Notes: generated by a model not told the origin, from the sequence alone. A stretch of DNA of 64,000 nt from Lachnospiraceae bacterium KM106-2 (GCA_009731425.1 AP018794.1:2177960-2241959), one strand, 5' to 3'. Shown: positions 42,485-50,693, counted from the stretch's first letter. Numbers and translations: made by a program.

Positions 42485-43039
42485 TTAGTCTTCTTTTTTC
42501 AAACTTCCAGTATGAGTTGTTGTCTTTGCATAGGACACTAATATAATTGTACCCACAACTCCTGTACCTATTGCATTAAGTAAAGTTGATGTAGCTCCTT
42601 GTACAAAAACTTTTTTTACTGGCTCAATATACACTAATATATCTAAAGTTGGTGCAACCACTAACCATGAAATTGCATGTGCAATTACTTGAATGATGTT
42701 AAAACGAATGATTTGTTTCAATCCAAATCCTTCACCCTCTTTAGTAATGATAGAACTAGTACAACCAATGATCAGCCCGAATACTGCAGAAGCAATAATC
42801 CAACTCCACCATGGAGCTCCATAAGTTAAATCTATTAAGGTATGTCCAATAAAACCTGTAAAAACACCGACAACTGGTCCATAAATCACCCCAAACACAG
42901 CTAAGATAGCATATTGAATGCTAATGTTCGTATTTGGTATTGGCGTTGGAATAATCAAAAAACGACCAAGTACAAAGAATAATGCAGCACCGATGCCAAT
43001 AGCAACAATACTCTTGATTGAAATTTGTCTTGAATTCAT
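42485..43039 (-). CDS. ECF transporter S component, UPF0397 family
   Basis: 184 residues with five to six membrane helices. The start KSIVAIGIGAALFFVLGRF and the middle FGVIYGPVVGVFTGFIGHTLIDL...PWWSWIIASAVFGL are typical of UPF0397 proteins. UPF0397 proteins pair with fused ECF ATPases, and thiamine-precursor, vitamin and cobalt substrates have been suggested, but the sequence here does not decide. No riboswitch was found in the short leader. AAGGGAGATG precedes the ATG. Confidence 0.88.
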   Translation of the reverse strand: MNSRQISIKSIVAIGIGAALFFVLGRFLIIPTPIPNTNISIQYAILAVFGVIYGPVVGVFTGFIGHTLIDLTYGAPWWSWIIASAVFGLIIGCTSSIITKEGEGFGLKQIIRFNIIQVIAHAISWLVVAPTLDILVYIEPVKKVFVQGATSTLLNAIGTGVVGTIILVSYAKTTTHTGSLKKED

Positions 43040-43098
43040 AATGACATCTCCCTTTTCTCTTCACTTAATAGGTTTCGTACAGATTTTTCCCAGTATTA

Positions 43099-43127
43099 AT
43101 GATATCTAGTCAAGCTGAAATTGTCAA
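43099..43127 (-). promoter_or_regulatory. Promoter of the ECF operon
   Basis: TTGACA (43122-43127), 17 bases, TATCAT (43099-43104), 60 bases before the S-component ATG. The leader is too short for a known large riboswitch. Confidence 0.7.
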
Positions 43128-43161
43128 CATAATTCTATATTTTTCTACATATTATTATCTT

Positions 43162-43413
43162 TTAAAACAAATCACGCAATATAAGGTCTGTAACTCCTAA
43201 ATTCATCGATAATTCGACTCTTTTTACCTTTGGATGATTCCGATATTCTTTCCGCACCATATCGCGTAACTTCGTTCCACCATGATATCCATGGACAACT
43301 CGAATCACATAAACATCTTTTTTTGCTTTTTTTATCCTACTATCTATAAAAGTCTTCGCTTGATACCATGTCATTTCATGTACATCTAATTCAAGAATTC
43401 CTGTTTGATTCAT
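43162..43413 (-). CDS. Smr-domain protein, 83 residues
   Basis: A stand-alone Smr domain: LDVHEMTWYQAKTFIDSRIKKA corresponds to LDLHGxTxxxA, VIRVVHGYHGGTKLRDMV to the IIHGxGxGxLR loop, and VTDLILRDLF closes the domain. The glycine of LDLHG is replaced (DVHEM). Smr domains bind or nick nucleic acid in MutS2 and related proteins. Single-domain bacterial versions are common and of unknown role. Divergent from the catalase gene, whose leader overlaps its start. Confidence 0.82.
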   Translation of the reverse strand: MNQTGILELDVHEMTWYQAKTFIDSRIKKAKKDVYVIRVVHGYHGGTKLRDMVRKEYRNHPKVKRVELSMNLGVTDLILRDLF

Positions 43414-43554
43414 ACTACCCCTTGCCTTTCCTTTTCACTCTCCTTATCATACCATATTCCATCTTTGTTCACTATTAGATTCTATTTCATGGAACATTAT
43501 TCCCAAAATCTACATACTTTAGTTATAACTGATAGACTGATTAAGGAGAACTTT

Positions 43555-45033
43555 ATGGATTCTTATAACGACAGAAAAAATTGTGACTATTTTACCGATA
43601 GCCATGGGAGACCCATTCCCAATGAAAATAATTCTCTTACGATAGGTTGTGATGGACCTACTCTAATACAAGATACTACTCTAATCGATAAACTTGCTCA
43701 TTTTAACCGGGAACGAATTCCTGAACGTGTTGTCCATGCCAAAGGTGCCGGTGCATTTGGATTTTTCCAAAATTATCGCTGTATGGCTGATTATACGATT
43801 GCTGATTTTCTGCAATGTCCCGGACAGCGTACGAAAGTCTTTGTACGCTTCTCTACTGTTATCGGATCAAAGGGATCAGCCGATACTGCCAGAGACCCTA
43901 GAGGATTCGCTGTCAAATTCTACACAAAGCAAGGGAATTATGATATTGTTGGAAATAACCTTCCTGTCTTTTTTGTTCGAGATGCAATTCGTTTTCCAGA
44001 TGTTATTCATGCATTAAAACCAGATCCATGCACCAATATTCGTGATCCTAAGCGCTTCTGGGATTTCGTGTCACTTATGCCAGAAGCAACTCACATGATC
44101 ACCTGGGTGTATTCTGATCGAGGCACAATCAAAGATTATCGCTGTATGGATGGTTTTGGAGTAAATACCTTTGTATGGGTAAATCGATGCGGAAAACGAG
44201 TGTATGTCAAATATCACTTTAAATCAAAACAAGGAATTCAAACGATCGATCGCTTTGAGGCAGAAGAACTTGCCGGTTCTAATCCAGATATTGCAACTCA
44301 TGCTTTGCACCATGCAATTGAATGTCGTAATTATCCTCGCTGGGAATTATGCGTGCAGATCATGGATCCTGATAAAGTGGACTGCTTGGAATTTGATCCA
44401 TTAGACGATACCAAGATTTGGCCAGAAGATGATTTTCCTCTCATTCCAATTGGTATGTTATGCTTAAATCAGAATCCAAGTAATTTCTTTGCACAAGTAG
44501 AACAGTCTGCCTTCTGCCCAGGCAATATCATCCCTGGAGTGGAGCTATCCGCTGATAAAATGTTACAAGGCCGTGCTTTTGCCTACTCTGATGCGCACAG
44601 ACATCGTCTCGGAGGTAACTTCACACAACTTCCGATCAATCGTCCGCTCTGTCCTCCAAACAATAATGAACGTGATGGAGCAAGTACTTATGATATCAAC
44701 ACAGAGCCAATCAACTACTCTCCAAACAGCCTCAACTACAATCAGCCTCTCCCTGCACCAATTCCAATTGCACCATATGAATGTATCGGTGGATTTATTG
44801 CTAAAGTACCAATCGGCACCACGAATGATTTCTCGCAAGCCGGTAAACGCTATCGCTGTCTAAGTGATTGTGATCAAGATCATCTGATCGATAATATCGC
44901 CTCCGAATTGTACCTGTGCAAAAATGATATCGTAGATCGCGTTATTAGTTATTTCTGCAAGGCAGATGAAGAATTCGGAAATCGTGTATGTAAAGCTGTT
45001 GAAAGCTATCGCTGTAAAAACTGCGAATCATAA
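43555..45033 (+). CDS. Heme catalase (monofunctional)
   Basis: 492 residues. FNRERIPERVVHAKGAGA contains the distal catalytic His, YDIVGNNLPVFFVRDA the distal Asn, and GRAFAYSDAHRHRLGGNF the proximal heme-ligand Tyr (RxFxYxDxxxxRxG). The length suits small-subunit clade 3 catalases. Cysteine content is high near the C-terminus (YRCLSDCDQ, KSYRCKNCES-like end). AAGGAG before ATG 43555 fixes the start, and the longer ORF would run into the Smr gene. It decomposes H2O2, an oxygen-defence trait in an otherwise anaerobic gene set. Confidence 0.95.
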   Translation: MDSYNDRKNCDYFTDSHGRPIPNENNSLTIGCDGPTLIQDTTLIDKLAHFNRERIPERVVHAKGAGAFGFFQNYRCMADYTIADFLQCPGQRTKVFVRFSTVIGSKGSADTARDPRGFAVKFYTKQGNYDIVGNNLPVFFVRDAIRFPDVIHALKPDPCTNIRDPKRFWDFVSLMPEATHMITWVYSDRGTIKDYRCMDGFGVNTFVWVNRCGKRVYVKYHFKSKQGIQTIDRFEAEELAGSNPDIATHALHHAIECRNYPRWELCVQIMDPDKVDCLEFDPLDDTKIWPEDDFPLIPIGMLCLNQNPSNFFAQVEQSAFCPGNIIPGVELSADKMLQGRAFAYSDAHRHRLGGNFTQLPINRPLCPPNNNERDGASTYDINTEPINYSPNSLNYNQPLPAPIPIAPYECIGGFIAKVPIGTTNDFSQAGKRYRCLSDCDQDHLIDNIASELYLCKNDIVDRVISYFCKADEEFGNRVCKAVESYRCKNCES

Positions 45034-45052
45034 TTGTATCATCAAAACAAGC

Positions 45053-45089
45053 AAAAGAGGTATCTAGCATTAAGCTAGATACCTCTTTT
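45053..45089. terminator. Bidirectional terminator after catalase
   Basis: AAAAGAGGTATCTAGC pairs with GCTAGATACCTCTTTT. It overlaps the stop codon of the convergent minus-strand gene and ends both transcripts. Confidence 0.88.
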
Positions 45090-46557
45090 ACTTAGAATGA
45101 TACGGTGGTGCTGTCATTTGACTTAATTCTCTGCTAGATACAAAATAACCTCCTGCTATGGAAGACTCATAAACAAGCTGAGAAAGGACACTTCGTCCTA
45201 ATTGCTCATTAACGGTAAAAGGTACGATCGTCTCATCTACGATTTGAGTAAAGATTGGAATCTGCAACTGATAGATTGCCTCCAATACCTTTTCATTTTC
45301 CCCAACATACCAAGACTTACAAGGAACTCGCATTCCATCCTCTCCGCAGTAACAGCATCTTAATATGGTCTCTAACCTCTTTGCCACGCAACGATGATTT
45401 GTCAACAGGGTAGTATTCATAAGATATCCTGCATGCCCCCTGCTGTATGCAGCTCTCTTTCCTAGATCCTCATTAATATAATCTTCCCACGCCTTTATCC
45501 CATGATTTCGTTCAAACTGTGTTACAATCGTAGTTCTTGATCTTGTTTTGCCAGTGTTATTTCCGATGGAACGACTATTCGAACACAACTTATTTCGAGA
45601 TAGCGACTCTGATTCATTCTTTGTCACACCTTTATAAGTGACGACATCACTACCATCCTCATCCTTATTCTTTGATGCTTCCACTAGATCATGTAGTAAC
45701 GTGGGCGAATCTTTGAAGGTAAATCCCGGATGAAGTCTCATCAAATCTGATGTCAGAAATGATTCAATCTCTTTTTTAGTCTCAATGGCATCTTCTATAA
45801 AATCAAGAAATGAAATTCCTTTTGACACTGATTGACTATGGTTGCTTGAGTTCAGATGAACATTATTTAATTGCAGCGTACTGCTATTGGAAGTTGCTCT
45901 CTGTGTCACGATATTTCGTCCATCAAATACAGATAACTGCCTCTGCGCCTGAGATAGCCTATTATCGAGATCTGCAATATCCAGGTTACTCAATGGCCTT
46001 CCTAAATAGAGTAAGGCAAAATCATCCTTGCCCATTCCATTCTCAATCTCATCCGAATATCCTTTTGCATTTGAAGATGAACACCTGGCCGGAACCCCTT
46101 CCAAATAACTTACATAACGATATTCATGTAGCTTGCATATTATCGACATCTTTTCATCATTACTGACTTCACTGCAGACTTGAGGACACCAGCTGATATT
46201 TAGAATGCACTTTAATACTTCATCTGCCGCCTCTACATGCTCTCTTGCCAAGTCGGGCTCTTCCTGAAGATCAGGAATGATGCCGTAATAATGATATATC
46301 TTCCCACCACACCCCAAAATTAGATGCATAAAATATACACATTCCTCTTTTAGCGCTGTTAAGATCGTATCCTGTGCATAGATTCGTTTGGAACACTCTT
46401 TCTCCTGACACTCTATCAATCGATATAATTTAAAGTCTTCTACCATCAGATTACGAAATGTATTTGGTCTTAGATTTTCAAATGATGAAAAATAGTAATG
46501 ATCCACATCACGGATCATATCTAAAATATTGATACTCCTATCCACTACAACCCCCAT
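45088..46557 (-). CDS. Large protein resembling the N-terminal half of a HerA/FtsK-like ATPase, without P-loop domain
   Basis: 489 residues. I recall similar sequence (N-terminal MIRDVDHYYFSSFENLRP; KIYHYYGIIP; RRLETILR-like KRLETILRCCYCGEDG; end GGYFVSSRELSQMTAPP) from the region before the ATPase core of clostridial HerA-like ATP-binding proteins, where VSSRELAxLxxxP leads directly into the nucleotide-binding domain. Here the frame stops just after that point and a terminator follows, so no Walker A or B is present. Either the gene is truncated or it is a stand-alone derivative. A Ser/Asn-rich linker lies at about residues 225-260. Family assignment is from memory. Confidence 0.4.
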   Translation of the reverse strand: MGVVVDRSINILDMIRDVDHYYFSSFENLRPNTFRNLMVEDFKLYRLIECQEKECSKRIYAQDTILTALKEECVYFMHLILGCGGKIYHYYGIIPDLQEEPDLAREHVEAADEVLKCILNISWCPQVCSEVSNDEKMSIICKLHEYRYVSYLEGVPARCSSSNAKGYSDEIENGMGKDDFALLYLGRPLSNLDIADLDNRLSQAQRQLSVFDGRNIVTQRATSNSSTLQLNNVHLNSSNHSQSVSKGISFLDFIEDAIETKKEIESFLTSDLMRLHPGFTFKDSPTLLHDLVEASKNKDEDGSDVVTYKGVTKNESESLSRNKLCSNSRSIGNNTGKTRSRTTIVTQFERNHGIKAWEDYINEDLGKRAAYSRGHAGYLMNTTLLTNHRCVAKRLETILRCCYCGEDGMRVPCKSWYVGENEKVLEAIYQLQIPIFTQIVDETIVPFTVNEQLGRSVLSQLVYESSIAGGYFVSSRELSQMTAPPYHSK

Positions 46558-46606
46558 ATATACCTAGTCTATCTTTCTCATACACTATTTATATTCATTC
46601 CTAAAA

Positions 46607-46640
46607 AAAATAGCACCCTCGATTAGAAGGTACTATTTTT
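46607..46640 (-). terminator. Terminator after the RsiV-like remnant region
   Basis: AAATAG.ACC/GGTACTATTT stem with one mismatch, ten-base loop and T6 on the plus side; A-rich on the other. Confidence 0.6.
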
Positions 46641-46653
46641 TCATAGATCATTA

Positions 46654-46854
46654 CTAATAATTAATTCCTTGAATCTTTAATGCTCCATTTACCACACTAA
46701 ATGAAATACTTGGTCCAGAGCCTTTCTGTAATACGAATCCGGCCATTGATGGTTCTAAGGAGTTCAGATCAGCTACTTTGATCGATTCCAATAATTTCTT
46801 TGTAAATATGCTCTTACTATCCAAACTTATAAATGCCTTTTCGCTATTAATCAT
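46654..46854 (-). CDS. Possible small protein, 66 residues
   Basis: Not recognised. The ORF (MINSEKAFISLDSKSIF to ALKIQGINY) begins 12 bases after the stop of the broken anti-sigma gene and has only a weak GGTAAGA ribosome site. The sequence is soluble, with a Gly/Ser-rich stretch. It is followed by a terminator at 46607-46640. It may be a real small gene that was joined to the decayed locus by the same rearrangement, or chance. Confidence 0.35.
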   Translation of the reverse strand: MINSEKAFISLDSKSIFTKKLLESIKVADLNSLEPSMAGFVLQKGSGPSISFSVVNGALKIQGINY

Positions 46855-46866
46855 TCTTCTTACCTA

Positions 46867-47652
46867 TTATAAATTCCATTCTTGATCAAGATAAAATGGA
46901 GTCTTCTCATTGATCGTCGTAAATCCTCCCTCTTTGGCACTCCAGAAAGTAAGATCCTTATCTTTCTTTTGTAACTCTGCCATCTGCTGTTTGATACTCT
47001 TATTGGCAATTGCAATATAATTACTTCCCAAGACATCCTTTAAAGTAATAAAACGTCCACTCTTTATATCCACGTTATAATACTTACCCATGGAATAAGC
47101 AGATGTCCAATTCTCTGTCCCATTGATCACAAAAGATAGAATATTATTTCTCTGGCTCTTGATCTCATATCCAACCTGGATGGTAATATCATGTGCTTTC
47201 CACTCTTTTTCGGTACCGCCGGTCTTTATAAATGCCTGCCTATAATCGTTTGCTCTTACTTTTGCTTCTTTCACGTACTGATCACACATTTTATTAATCT
47301 GTGCATTAACCTCTTTCGTAAATGAGGTACTTTTCTCTTTCACAATCTTCACTTCTGGAATTTCCACATCTACAGACTGATCTTTTGTATTTTCCTGATA
47401 AGATCGTACCGTTACTACTTTTGCAAATCCGCCAAGAACTGGAATGTCCTGTACTGTCTTTGCAAATGACTCACTAGAATTGACACCAATTGTAAATCCT
47501 AGAAGAAGACATGCCGCTAAAGAAGCACTACGCATCGCGATACGGCGAACCTTGATCTTCTTGTTCCTTTTTGATGCTTCAATTGCCTGATTCACTACTT
47601 GACTCAATTCCTCTGGTATCTCAATAGATTCATATTCCTTTTTTGCTTCTTT
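46867..47652 (-). pseudogene. RsiV-like anti-sigma factor remnant (DUF4163/DUF3298 type)
   Basis: The reading frame begins without a proper start (TAA, then KEAKKEYESIEIPEELSQVV), the usual cytoplasmic start of RsiV-type anti-sigma factors lacking its first codons. The membrane segment SASLAACLLLGFTIGVNSS and a DUF3298-like extracellular domain follow (TWSAYS-like ENWTSAYSMGKYYNVD, GRFITLKDVLGSNY). The frame ends at QEWNL and TAA where homologues continue for about 20 residues (typically VIVFDKYE...). With both ends broken and its sigma factor dead, it is best read as a pseudogene. A TTG at 47607 could start a shortened product. Confidence 0.65.
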
Positions 47653-47873
47653 TTATAATTTAGACTCTCATTTACCAAAATTCGATAAAACCATGTCTAT
47701 ATTGCATCTATATTATATAGACTCCGATAATTCTCAATTGCCTTTATAATGGCATTTTGAACGACATCTAAGGAATCCTCCCGACTGTTCGTATATGAAT
47801 ACGCTAGTCGATAAAATTTATCTTGTTCTTCTACTATGTACGCAACAATCTGGTCATATTTTTTATTACCCAT
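47653..47873 (-). pseudogene. ECF sigma factor (SigV-like) remnant with internal amber codon
   Basis: ATG 47873, with AGGG upstream, opens a frame matching sigma region 2: FYRLAYSYTNSREDSLDVVQ then NAIIKAIENYRSLYNIDAI. It meets TAG at 47697-47699, and in the same frame resumes as TWFYRILVNESLNYKKKQ, the classic end of region 2 in ECF factors. AAG (Lys) to TAG is the simplest explanation. Immediately after this the sequence switches to the anti-sigma gene in another frame, so region 4 (promoter -35 recognition) is deleted. Confidence 0.75.
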
Positions 47874-47923
47874 TTTTCTTTCCCTTCATTTCTTTATCTG
47901 ATAGCTATCATCTTTCTATTCTA

Positions 47924-47952
47924 TAGACAATCTGAATAAGCAAAAAGTTGCA
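47924..47952 (-). promoter_or_regulatory. ECF-type promoter upstream of the dead sigma gene
   Basis: TGCAAC (47947-47952), 17 bases, TGTCTA (47924-47929) on the minus strand, close to the TGAAAC-N16/17-CGTC pattern of autoregulated SigV/SigM-class promoters. It lies about 50 bases before the remnant's ATG. Confidence 0.45.
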
Positions 47953-48044
47953 GATTTAATCACTTTTTTCATTCGTTTATTATAACACCCTATTTTATTC
48001 CAGGTATTTATTTAATTTATTGGTCCACTCAAAGATCTTTCCTA

Positions 48045-48191
48045 GAACAAAGAGTTTGGCTGGCCAACCTTCCTCGCCGAACGCGATCACATAGTGATAC
48101 CTTCATTTCGCGTGAGTGTGCATCCTGGCTTTCTTCCTTCAGAAAGCCTTTTTAATTGATAGGGAATTCGGAGAACTTTCCTTTCAATTAA
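48045..48191 (-). repeat. Family B structured repeat, copy 2
   Basis: Nearly identical over 152 bp (to 48196, including the shared A-run) to 21285-21436. The first hairpin has lost pairing (AGAGTTTGG against CCAACCTTC), while GGCTTTCT/AGAAAGCC and TTTTTAATTGA/TCAATTAAAAA are intact. On the minus strand it begins exactly in the T-tract of the NhaC gene's terminator (48192-48226). A 167-codon ORF crossing it belongs to the antisense shadow of the NhaC gene and is not a gene. Confidence 0.7.
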
Positions 48192-48226
48192 AAAAAGCTG
48201 CTTGCCAGATGGCAAACAGCTTTTTC
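48192..48226 (-). terminator. Terminator of the NhaC-family gene, abutted by family B copy 2
   Basis: AGCTGTTTGCC/GGCAAGCAGCT stem (one mismatch) with loop ATCT, followed on the minus strand by T7 that merges into the repeat. Confidence 0.8.
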
Positions 48227-48232
48227 TATCAT

Positions 48233-49780
48233 TTATACCGTTAAATTCTTTTTCTTCATTCTCTGACTTAAGAATACTAAGATGATTGTCAGCATCACAA
48301 TTCCAGTTCCAAGAGTCAACCAGACATTTGCTGTAAAACCGGCTACTAAATAGCCTACAAAACAGCAAGCCGCTACGACTAAGGTATAAGGGATCTGAGA
48401 TGAGACATGATCGATATGACGACATCCGGCTCCTGTTGAGGAAAGAATCGTCGTATCGGAAATTGGAGAACAATGATCTCCAAATACTGCACCTGCAAGA
48501 GTTGCAGATAATGCTGCTGTTACTAATTGTGGAGCAACTGCGCCACATACCATTGTTACGATTGGGATAAGGATACCAAATGTTCCCCATGAAGTACCCA
48601 TTGCAAATGCAAGTCCACCTGCTACAAGGAATACAATCGCTGGAATTAACTGTGCTGGTAAATGAGAACCTGCAACTAAAGAACCAACATACTCACCAGT
48701 GCTTAATAATTCACGACAAACACCGCTGATCGTCCAAGCTAATGTTAAGATGATAAATGCTCCTACCATTGATTTTACGCCTGTACCTACCCCATCCATA
48801 AACTCTTGGAATGTAAGGATCTTACGTGGAATAAATAGAATAAATGCTACGATCAAAGCTCCAAATCCAGCTAATGCTAAAGCTTTTCCTGCATCTGTGT
48901 TACCAAAACCTTCTGCAATCGTCATTCCACCATTAAAATATCCACCAACATAAAGCATGGAAAGAATTGCAAAGATGATCAATGCTGCAATTGGAATGAT
49001 AAGATCATACACTTTACCTTTTGGTGAAATCTTCATTCGAGATAATTCATCTTCTTCACCCACTGCATCATCATTTTCCTCTTTACCTGCACGTGCCATT
49101 TGCTCAAATTTAGCCATTGGTCCAAATTCAATATTCGTCACGCATAAAACGATTACCATGATCAAAGTTAAAATTGCATAAAGATTATAAGGGATCGTTG
49201 CCATAAAAGTAGACATACCATTTAACTGTTTTCCGTCTACTTTAAGACCGTCCATTTGAGAAATAACGGATGCTGCCCAAGAAGAAATCGGTGCAATAAT
49301 ACAAATTGGAGCAGCTGTCGCATCGATAATATATGCTAATTTTGCTCTAGAAATCTTAAATTTGTCAGCTACCGGTCTCATAACCGTACCAATTGTAAGA
49401 CAGTTAAAATAATCATCAATAAAGATTACGGCGCCTAGTACACTCGTTCCTAACTGTGCGCCTTTTTTAGATCGTATCTTCTTAGAAGCCCAGTCTCCGT
49501 ATGCTTTTGAACCACCAGCCATTGTTATGACTGCTACTAAGGAACCTAAAAATGCAAGGAATAAGATGATCGATGCATTTCCTCCTAATTTATCAGCCAT
49601 CAATGTAAATGCTACATCGATTGCTTTTACAATTCCTCCACCTGTACTGAAAGAATAAATCATTGTTCCCGATAAAATTCCAATTAATAACGAAGAAATA
49701 ACTTCTTTTGTAACTAATGCAAGTACGATTGCAATAATTGGCGGGATAATTGATAAAATACCTGCGTTGATTGCGTCCAT
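48233..49780 (-). CDS. NhaC-family antiporter, probable lysine transporter under a lysine riboswitch
   Basis: 515 residues, 11-12 membrane helices. NhaC/ArsB-type segments include FLAFLGSLVAVITMAGGSKAYG, VIFIDDYFNCLTIGTVMRPV and TSWGTFGILIPI; GDHCSPISDTTILSSTGAGC near residue 420 is the strongest family marker. It is the only gene behind a lysine riboswitch (49982-50144). NhaC-like proteins so controlled have been proposed as lysine importers (LysW-type), so lysine uptake is more likely here than sodium/proton exchange. The transport specificity is inferred from regulation. Confidence 0.85.
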   Translation of the reverse strand: MDAINAGILSIIPPIIAIVLALVTKEVISSLLIGILSGTMIYSFSTGGGIVKAIDVAFTLMADKLGGNASIILFLAFLGSLVAVITMAGGSKAYGDWASKKIRSKKGAQLGTSVLGAVIFIDDYFNCLTIGTVMRPVADKFKISRAKLAYIIDATAAPICIIAPISSWAASVISQMDGLKVDGKQLNGMSTFMATIPYNLYAILTLIMVIVLCVTNIEFGPMAKFEQMARAGKEENDDAVGEEDELSRMKISPKGKVYDLIIPIAALIIFAILSMLYVGGYFNGGMTIAEGFGNTDAGKALALAGFGALIVAFILFIPRKILTFQEFMDGVGTGVKSMVGAFIILTLAWTISGVCRELLSTGEYVGSLVAGSHLPAQLIPAIVFLVAGGLAFAMGTSWGTFGILIPIVTMVCGAVAPQLVTAALSATLAGAVFGDHCSPISDTTILSSTGAGCRHIDHVSSQIPYTLVVAACCFVGYLVAGFTANVWLTLGTGIVMLTIILVFLSQRMKKKNLTV

Positions 49781-49861
49781 AATAATTCTCCTCTTCTTTG
49801 TTTATTACGCCAATTACAAACGGCTACTCTTTTATTATGGATATGAAATGTTATTTCTAAT

Positions 49862-49899
49862 AACAAAGTGTCGAAGACTCTTTGCCACGCCGAACGCGT
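49862..49899 (-). repeat. Probable family B fragment beside the riboswitch terminator
   Basis: AACAAAG...TGCCACGCCGAACGCG matches the left part of family B (GAACAAAGAG...CGCCGAACGCG), with the middle replaced by GTGTCGAAGACTCTT, and stops at the A-run of the riboswitch terminator. It is short, so chance similarity cannot be excluded. Confidence 0.4.
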
Positions 49900-49905
49900 A
49901 AATAA

Positions 49906-49941
49906 AAAAAGTAGCCTTGGGCTTATCACTCAAGACTACTT
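49906..49941 (-). terminator. Riboswitch expression-platform terminator
   Basis: AAGTAGTCTTGAG pairs with the complementary CAAGGCTACTT segment (one bulge) and is followed by T7 on the minus strand, 125 bases before the NhaC gene. Confidence 0.8.
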
Positions 49942-50165
49942 ATCGTTTGTTCCTGCACGCAGGAATCTATAGTTCTATCATGATAGCTCTCCACAAGTCA
50001 TTTGTGACAGTGTCATACATATTCTGCATGACCCCAACGTTACAACCTTAAAGCATCAGTTGTAAGTTTCGGCGACGGCTCCTTTTATTCTGTTTCTCTG
50101 TGCTTACCTCCACAGAATTACTAATAGCAATCGCGACCTCTATCCATGTATGTAATTGTTCGTTG
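49942..50165 (-). promoter_or_regulatory. Lysine riboswitch (L-box)
   Basis: The minus-strand leader carries the aptamer between 5' GATAGAGGTCGCGA (50131-50144) and 3' GTGGAGAGCTATC (49981-49993), which close helix P1. Internal consensus pieces are GTCGCCGAAACTT, GTTGGGGTCATGC and CACTGTCAC. The aptamer is followed by a terminator (49906-49941). Lysine binding should favour termination and shut off the downstream transporter. Confidence 0.88.
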
Positions 50166-50257
50166 TTTTGACATTATAATACCTTTCATGACTTATGTCA
50201 ACATGTTATCTCAAATTTATACATCTGTAATTTTAGTAATAGCATATTGTCACTTAT

Positions 50258-50286
50258 TTGTTACCTTGGAGTGCTAAACTTACTAT
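50258..50286 (+). promoter_or_regulatory. Promoter of the small secreted protein gene
   Basis: TTGTTA (50258-50263), 17 bases, TACTAT (50281-50286), then AAAAAAGGAGG and ATG at 50310. Confidence 0.6.
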
Positions 50287-50309
50287 GAAATAAAAAAGGA
50301 GGTATTCGT

Positions 50310-50651
50310 ATGAAAAAAGTGAAACAAGTCTTCTTAAATTTACTCGTTATCATTTTTCTTACAACCAGCTTAACTCCTCTCTCGGATCAAAACACTAGTG
50401 TTGCTCAAGCTGCCCAAATTACTCAATCTACGCAGACATCTACTCTAACTCGAGTCACTACGCCATTGGTAAAGAAAACTTATCGTAGAAAAAAAGTTAC
50501 AAAGAAAAAAGATGTTACCGTTTATATCACAAACACTGGAAAGAAATTTCATCGAGGCAACTGTCGTTATTTAAGGAAATCCAAAATTTCTATTAAAAAA
50601 TCGCAGGCAAAAAAAAGAGGCTATACCGCTTGTAAAATCTGTCGTCCATAA
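50310..50651 (+). CDS. Secreted small basic protein with Ada-like Cys-His metal-binding fold
   Basis: 113 residues. A signal peptide (VFLNLLVIIFLTTSLTPL) is followed by a Ser/Thr/Gln-rich stretch, a run of lysines and arginines, and a compact C-terminal domain VYITNTGKKFHRGNC...GYTACKICRP. The His-Gly-Asn-Cys and Cys-Lys-Ile-Cys set matches the small zinc-ribbon-like (Ada N-terminal-like) unit often found at the end of secreted nucleases and ComEC-type proteins. It probably binds a metal; function unknown. AAAAGGAGG precedes the ATG. Confidence 0.75.
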   Translation: MKKVKQVFLNLLVIIFLTTSLTPLSDQNTSVAQAAQITQSTQTSTLTRVTTPLVKKTYRRKKVTKKKDVTVYITNTGKKFHRGNCRYLRKSKISIKKSQAKKRGYTACKICRP

Positions 50652-50693
50652 TAGAACTCATCCCTACCTTAAATGGTTTTTAGTATAAAAGTA

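Noticed and set aside
48087..48590. 167-codon minus-strand ORF across family B copy 2 and the end of the NhaC gene
   Set aside because: It overlaps the NhaC gene in another frame, crosses its terminator and has a Ser/Arg-rich low-complexity composition.
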